Below, piece after piece: positions 59,247 to 64,000 of a stretch of 64,000 nt of DNA. Each line of letters starts with the position of its first letter. Positions within the stretch are counted from its first letter, which is position 1. The stretch spans positions 1,364,001 to 1,428,000 of the forward strand of contig JAKULF010000001.1 of the NCBI GenBank assembly GCA_022661535.1, read 5' to 3'. Both the position numbers and the translations under genes were made by a program. This DNA is from Eutypa lata. Taxonomy: Eukaryota > Ascomycota > Sordariomycetes > Xylariales > Diatrypaceae. The notes below the pieces were generated by a model. That model was given only the letters and a program-made list of their open reading frames with translations. It did no database searches and had not been told where the DNA came from.

Positions 59247-61488
59247 AGCTGAAGTGCGGCGGCGGCATCGGTGTTTTAAACTTGGTAGTTTTCTGCGAGC
59301 CTTTTTTATTATTATTATTAAAACTTAAGTTACATACTACATAGAAAGAAAATGGCGGAGGGAATGAATGTCACGTCGCCCTATGGTATTATTGTGAACT
59401 TCTTTTTTCTGATTTGGTGCCGCGACTGGTGGTACTACATACCTTGCTTAGATTATTGCGTAACCATGTCTGTCATCGGAACACAGAGATTCTTGTTGTT
59501 TGTTTGGTCTGTTACCCGGTTACGGAACCCTTACCGAAGAGTCAGAGAAGACGCCAAGCAGATTTGATTTGATTTGGGGCTGGGGCTGGGGCAACAACCG
59601 ATCTCCTCCACCAAGTACCTATTCCCGTTTCTCCTGTAACTACCTGAAAGGCTTGATATACCTGACTTCTCTTACTAACTACCTACATACATACCCAGAC
59701 AATTCTGTGACTCAGCCCTACCGGTAATAGCCGCTAAAGCAACCAAGCCCCTCCTTGCAAGGTGGGTGATGATGATACATGGGAAATGCAGTGCTATGTA
59801 AGTATGTATGCAGCACATGCCTATCCCGTGAGCTGCTGCGAATATGCACAAAGTATTTTAGGAGTATAACATTCCAACTTAAGGGCAAGTAAGTGTGTAG
59901 GTCAGTCCTAGGACAGCAGCTTTGAGTGGGTTTCGTCCCTACAAGCCTACGAGAAGGGACCCGCTTGAACCCCGAATTGGCAGGCAACAGCTGAAGTAGT
60001 TAAAATAGTTACAACCAATGGCGCTGTAAAAGCACCACTTTGTAGTTTGTCCGCTTTTCTAGTAGTTCCTTAGGAGGGGGGCTCTGCTGTCCGTGTTCTT
60101 CGCTGACTCTCTGCAGTCATTGACCTACTACCTAATCCCTTGTGCGACGGGGCCGTCGCCTGCCTCATTTTAACGTTATGGGGAATGTGTATAAGGTAGG
60201 TAGGTAGGTAGGTAGGTAGGTAGGTAGGTAGGCAACTAGTAGGTATTTACATTACCTGCATACATAAATAAGTTACTTACAGAGGCTGGTCGGCTTTAGT
60301 TGCCCTAGAGCGGAAGAATCAAGGCTTATAATGGGATTGCACGGGTTACGCTTTTTTTCACCGACTAATTTGGCCCCTCCCACCAACCAGAGCTTCGGGC
60401 CGTGGATTTCTACTCGAGAAGGAGCCGCAATTTGCTGACATACTCTCAAACGCAATATCCACCCCACGTGAGACGGCGTGAAAGGAAAAAAGGCAATGAC
60501 ACAAAAAAAGTTAGTTTACCCTACCTACCTTACCTAGTGTAAGTCAAAAAAAGAACGCTTGCACTGCGGCGGGAGGGACGTAGCCTAGACCTAGAACTCC
60601 CCTCATCCAACCAACGGCCCAGCAGACCGACCAACCTTCGGTATGTCACTGCCTTAGTAGTAAGTATACAATCTCAGCGTGGAGGTATCCCGAGCACGCC
60701 CATGTGCTATTCTGGGTACCGATCCCTCGTAGGGCTGTGTGGGTGTGCAGCCTGATTGGACAGATTAGCGGAAGTGTTCTGTGGCACAGAATCGAAGACG
60801 GCCTCTACCGGGACCATGGTTTCGGACGTCTCCCGCCTTGTGCAACAATGGCCAGTTTTATCTGTCTATCTCTTGGTCACACCCAGGCCGCAACATAGAG
60901 AAAGCCCTGTCAGGTTGAAATAGCAGAGCCTCAAGTTCCCGCTGGCCTGGCCAATCTCTCGCGGAGGAGCGAGGGTTGGTGCTGAGGAGTCTCCATTCCC
61001 TGGGCATTGGCGTCCAGTCATCAGGACCACCTACCACCTACCGCGCAGCGTATAGTTGCATGATGATGATGATTATGATGGTAGTGGCAGTAGGATGTAC
61101 ATTCCGTACAATATGGGACTCGGCGAGCGGGAGAGTCTTTCGTGAGAGAAGTGGGTTCCCATTAAATGGCCTCCATAGCTTGAGGCCTTATGTCCTTATA
61201 TATCGTAAGGGTTGGCGCCCTCCTCCCGAAACTTTTTTTCCGCCTGGCTTTTCTCAGACACTACCACACGATACCCCAAAGATACCCCAGATTATATTCC
61301 GTATTAGCGGCTTGCTGTTTCTTAGACTGCATCCTTTATATACCCTTCCCCCTATCCAAGAAGTCTAGCCTTAGTAGCCTAGAAAATATACTACCACCAC
61401 CACCACTACTACTACACGTTCCCACTCACCAACAGAACGATCCAACGCAACAACCACAAGCACGGACAACAAAACAACAACATTTACG
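59247..61488. other. Gene-poor region upstream of the GT55 gene
   Basis: A 2.2-kb stretch without a supportable gene. Contains a GGTA repeat at 60195-60232 and further CCTA units. The last 130 bases, with ACCACCACCACTACTACTAC-like triplets and A/C-rich sequence, look like a 5' leader. Confidence 0.55.
60195..60232. repeat. (GGTA)9 microsatellite
   Basis: About nine and a half perfect GGTA units. It is the longest example of the TAGG/CCTA motif that is scattered through the intergenic DNA of this window. Confidence 0.95.
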
Positions 61489-63468
61489 ATGAGAATTGGA
61501 GCCCGTATGCACTGCGAACAGTTGGGCAACGTCCAGATCAATGAACTGCAGCACGTCATCGAGCTAGACGCAGGCTTCCGAGCCCGAGAATCCCGGCTCG
61601 GCGCCGGCGGCGATGTTGTCGTCCCTGCTGATGTCCTCGCCAGTGCCGAGGAGGAGATGGTCATCGTCATCGCCTGCATGAACGAGGAACTGCAAACCAT
61701 CGAGGGCGTGCTGTCGGGCGTGCCGCACGACTGCCTGCCCATCCTGGTGTCCAACAGCGACCGACCGGGGCGGCCGAGCAACACCACCGGCGAAGACCGC
61801 TACGCCGCCGAGGTCCGGCTCCTCAAGACCTTCTGCGGACAGGCCCACCGCTCCGCCATCGCGGTGCACCAGGAGGACGGCGGCGTGGCGGCCGCCTTCC
61901 GCGCCGCCGGCATGTCGGAGATCGTGGACGTCGCCGGGACGGGACTGGTACACCGCGGCAAGGGCGAGGCCATGATCATCGGCATGGCGATCGCGGCGCT
62001 GACGGGCCGGCGCTGCGTCGGCTTCATCGACGCCGACAACTTCGTCCCCGGCTCCGTCACCGAGTACTGCAAGGTCTTCGCCGCGGCCCTGCACAGCGCC
62101 CGCTCCCCCTGCGCCATGGTCCGCGTCGCCTGGAACTCGAAGCCCAAGGTCCGCGGGGACCGGCTTGTCTTCGATAAGAAGGGGCGGAGCTCCCGCGTCG
62201 TCAACGAGTGGTTGAATAAGTTGTTACAGGTACGTAGGCTTTTTTTTTTTTTTTGTTGTGTGAGGAGTCGAGCGAGATTGGGTTATCTGTTTCACTTCTG
62301 TGCTGCCCTCGTCGTCTATCGGGTAAATTGCCGAGCCGCCTCGGCAACCCGATCGATCGATCCTCTTCGGGCCGAGTGTGGCACAGAAGGCATGAATACA
62401 CAATCTCAACTCAGAACCTTGAATCCTAATTGCAGGGATTATCTTTGCTAATTCAAACGTCACACATAGGAATACACCGGCTACAGCTCTGACCTTATCG
62501 TCACGGGCAATGCCGGAGAGCACGCCATGACCATGGAGCTGGGCCTGCAGCTACGGTTAGCTCGCGGGTACGCCATCGAGCCGTACGAGTTGATCAACAT
62601 CCTTGAGATGTTCGGGGGCGAGGGCTCCGTCCCCGCCCTGGACCACGACAGCGGCCACGAGAGTGACAGTGACGTCGAAATCATCACCCCTGCGTCGTCA
62701 CTATCCTCATCACCCTCATCATCCCAGTCGCCGTCCCCATTGCCGTCGTTGATGCGACAGGAAACATTAACACCGGCCTCGTACGCCGCTCAAATGCAGC
62801 AGCAGCAGCAGCAGCAGACCTCATCTCTCGCATCTCCATCATCAGCATCTCGACTCGTCGAGATCCTCCAAGTCGAGACGCGCAACCCGCACTTCCACGA
62901 CACCACCAAGGGCGAAGAGCACGTCCAGGACATGCAGCTCCAGGGCCTCAAGGCCCTCTACCACTCCTCCCTGGCGACGCCCGCCCTGCAGGCCCAGCTG
63001 CGCCGCTACATGACGGAGAACCTGGGTCTGGTCCTCGCCCCGGGAGAGGAGCCGCCCCGCGAGCGCACCTACCCGCCTCTGGCTTCTGCGCTCGACTTCG
63101 CCATCTTCCACGATGTCCTGACTGCCCAGTCGGGGAGTCTGCGCCAGTTCGGCCTCGCGGCCGAGGTCGATGTCTTGCTTGCTGACCGGGGCGCTGCTTG
63201 TTTGAGCGGTGGTGGTAGTCGTCGCACTGGTGCTGGTGCTGGTGTGGGTGCTGGTGCGGGTGCTGCTGTTGGTATTGATGTCAATGTTTCTGGTAGTGCT
63301 GGTACTAACGGTGGCGGCTACCGCCGCTCTCATAATCCCCGCCGGCGGTTCGACAAGCCAGCAGCCCGCGAACAGAAGATTCACCTGAGTGTTGGAGACG
63401 ATGATCACGATCGCAGTCGCTCGCGGCGCTCGTCTTCGGATGGGTGGCAGACTTCGTTGATGCAATAA
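61489..63468 (+). CDS. Mannosyl-3-phosphoglycerate synthase (GT55)
   Basis: Predicted 579-aa glycosyltransferase. The family transfers mannose from GDP-mannose to 3-phosphoglycerate, the first step to the compatible solute mannosylglycerate. Exons 61489-62229 and 62470-63468 flank a 240-nt intron (GTACGT...ACATAG), phase 0. Features of the family: VIVIACMNEEL at the nucleotide-sugar site, PILVSNSDRPG, HRGKGEAMIIGMA, the metal-binding DAD at 181-183 in FIDADNFVPGSV, then TGNAGEHAMTMELG. Compared with archaeal and bacterial enzymes of about 400 residues, this one has a Ser/Gln-rich insert (about residues 300-350, including seven Gln) and a C-terminal low-complexity tail rich in Gly/Ala and then Arg/Ser. 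The catalytic half is very GC-rich. No mannosyl-3-phosphoglycerate phosphatase lies nearby. Start: first ATG; the N-terminal QLGNVQINELQHVIELD resembles archaeal enzymes. Confidence 0.88.
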
Positions 63469-64000
63469 TGAGCAAGTGCGGTAACTGAGTACCTGGTTAC
63501 CTATCGTTTTAAGATTGTTTGGGATTCGGCATGGCATGGCATGGCAAGGTCTTTTGATTTACTACATCGGTTAAGGTACGCATTTAGACGTTGGCTTACA
63601 AGAGGTTCTGAGGATTGAGGATGGTCATGATTATGGCGTTCGATTAGACTGGAGGGGCGACCCACTACTCTCATCGAATAAGAAGAAGAAGAAGGCTTGT
63701 ACGATAAGAAAAGGGGGGAGAAGAAAGAAATAAAGGGGGATCTGGTGGTTGGTTGTTTTAAAGTGTACGAAAAAGTGGAACGGAAACTAACTCAAGGATA
63801 TGAGGATACGGTCAAAACTTATAGAAATATTTTTTTATACCCAAAATGAAGAAAAAATGGTTCTGGAATATGAAGTTCATGCTTGACTTCGTATGTGTGA
63901 TAATGGATCGAAGTCTCTCAGAGTTAGGGCCATTGGCGATATCATCGTGGCACCCGTTTACTTTTTGGTTCAATTTGATACTCCAATCTCACCTAAGTTA
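63469..64000. other. Downstream of the GT55 gene
   Basis: Probable 3' UTR and terminator region. A GAA repeat lies at about 63680-63694. No coding frame is visible before the window end. Confidence 0.55.

Overview
The window is nuclear DNA of a filamentous ascomycete, most likely a Sordariomycete. The evidence is: genes broken by 50-250 nt GT-AG introns with CTAAC-type branch sites, loose gene spacing with no operons, two Zn2Cys6 regulators, a HET-domain remnant, a CVNH protein, and housekeeping genes of fungal type (Spt20, a Pex22-like peroxin, eIF2B-gamma, mitochondrial phosphate carrier). The class assignment is inference; no species is claimed. Exon structures were assembled by hand from reading frame, splice consensus and family similarity.

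Layout. 1-7.2 kb: SAGA subunit Spt20 (minus, cut by the window start), a Pex22-like peroxin (minus) and eIF2B-gamma (plus). 7.2-15.7 kb: a gene-poor stretch with one plausible small Cys-rich gene and decayed coding traces. 15.7-30.5 kb: a BrlA-like C2H2 regulator, an F-box/LRR-like protein, a secreted GH12 glucanase, a short-chain dehydrogenase and the phosphate carrier. 33-38.6 kb: an accessory island with two small secreted proteins (one crystallin-like, one CVNH), a truncated HET-domain fragment and a decayed subtilase gene. 40.6-46.4 kb: a FucP-type sugar transporter, a NUDIX hydrolase and a Cys-rich single-pass surface protein. 49.3-57.5 kb: two Zn2Cys6 transcription factors, the first with two microexons (13 and 10 nt) inside its zinc cluster. 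58.6-63.5 kb: a small hydrophilic protein and a mannosyl-3-phosphoglycerate synthase (GT55).

The genes are mostly unrelated individual units. Weak functional links are possible between the GH12 glucanase, the sugar transporter and the dehydrogenase (plant polysaccharide and sugar use), and among the island genes at 33-38.6 kb (rapidly changing interaction functions). Base composition is patchy: GH12, SDR, the last transporter exon and the GT55 gene are strongly GC-rich, while much intergenic sequence is AT-rich and studded with CCTA/TAGG units. I found no tRNA, rRNA, CRISPR array, intact transposon or recognisable biosynthetic cluster.
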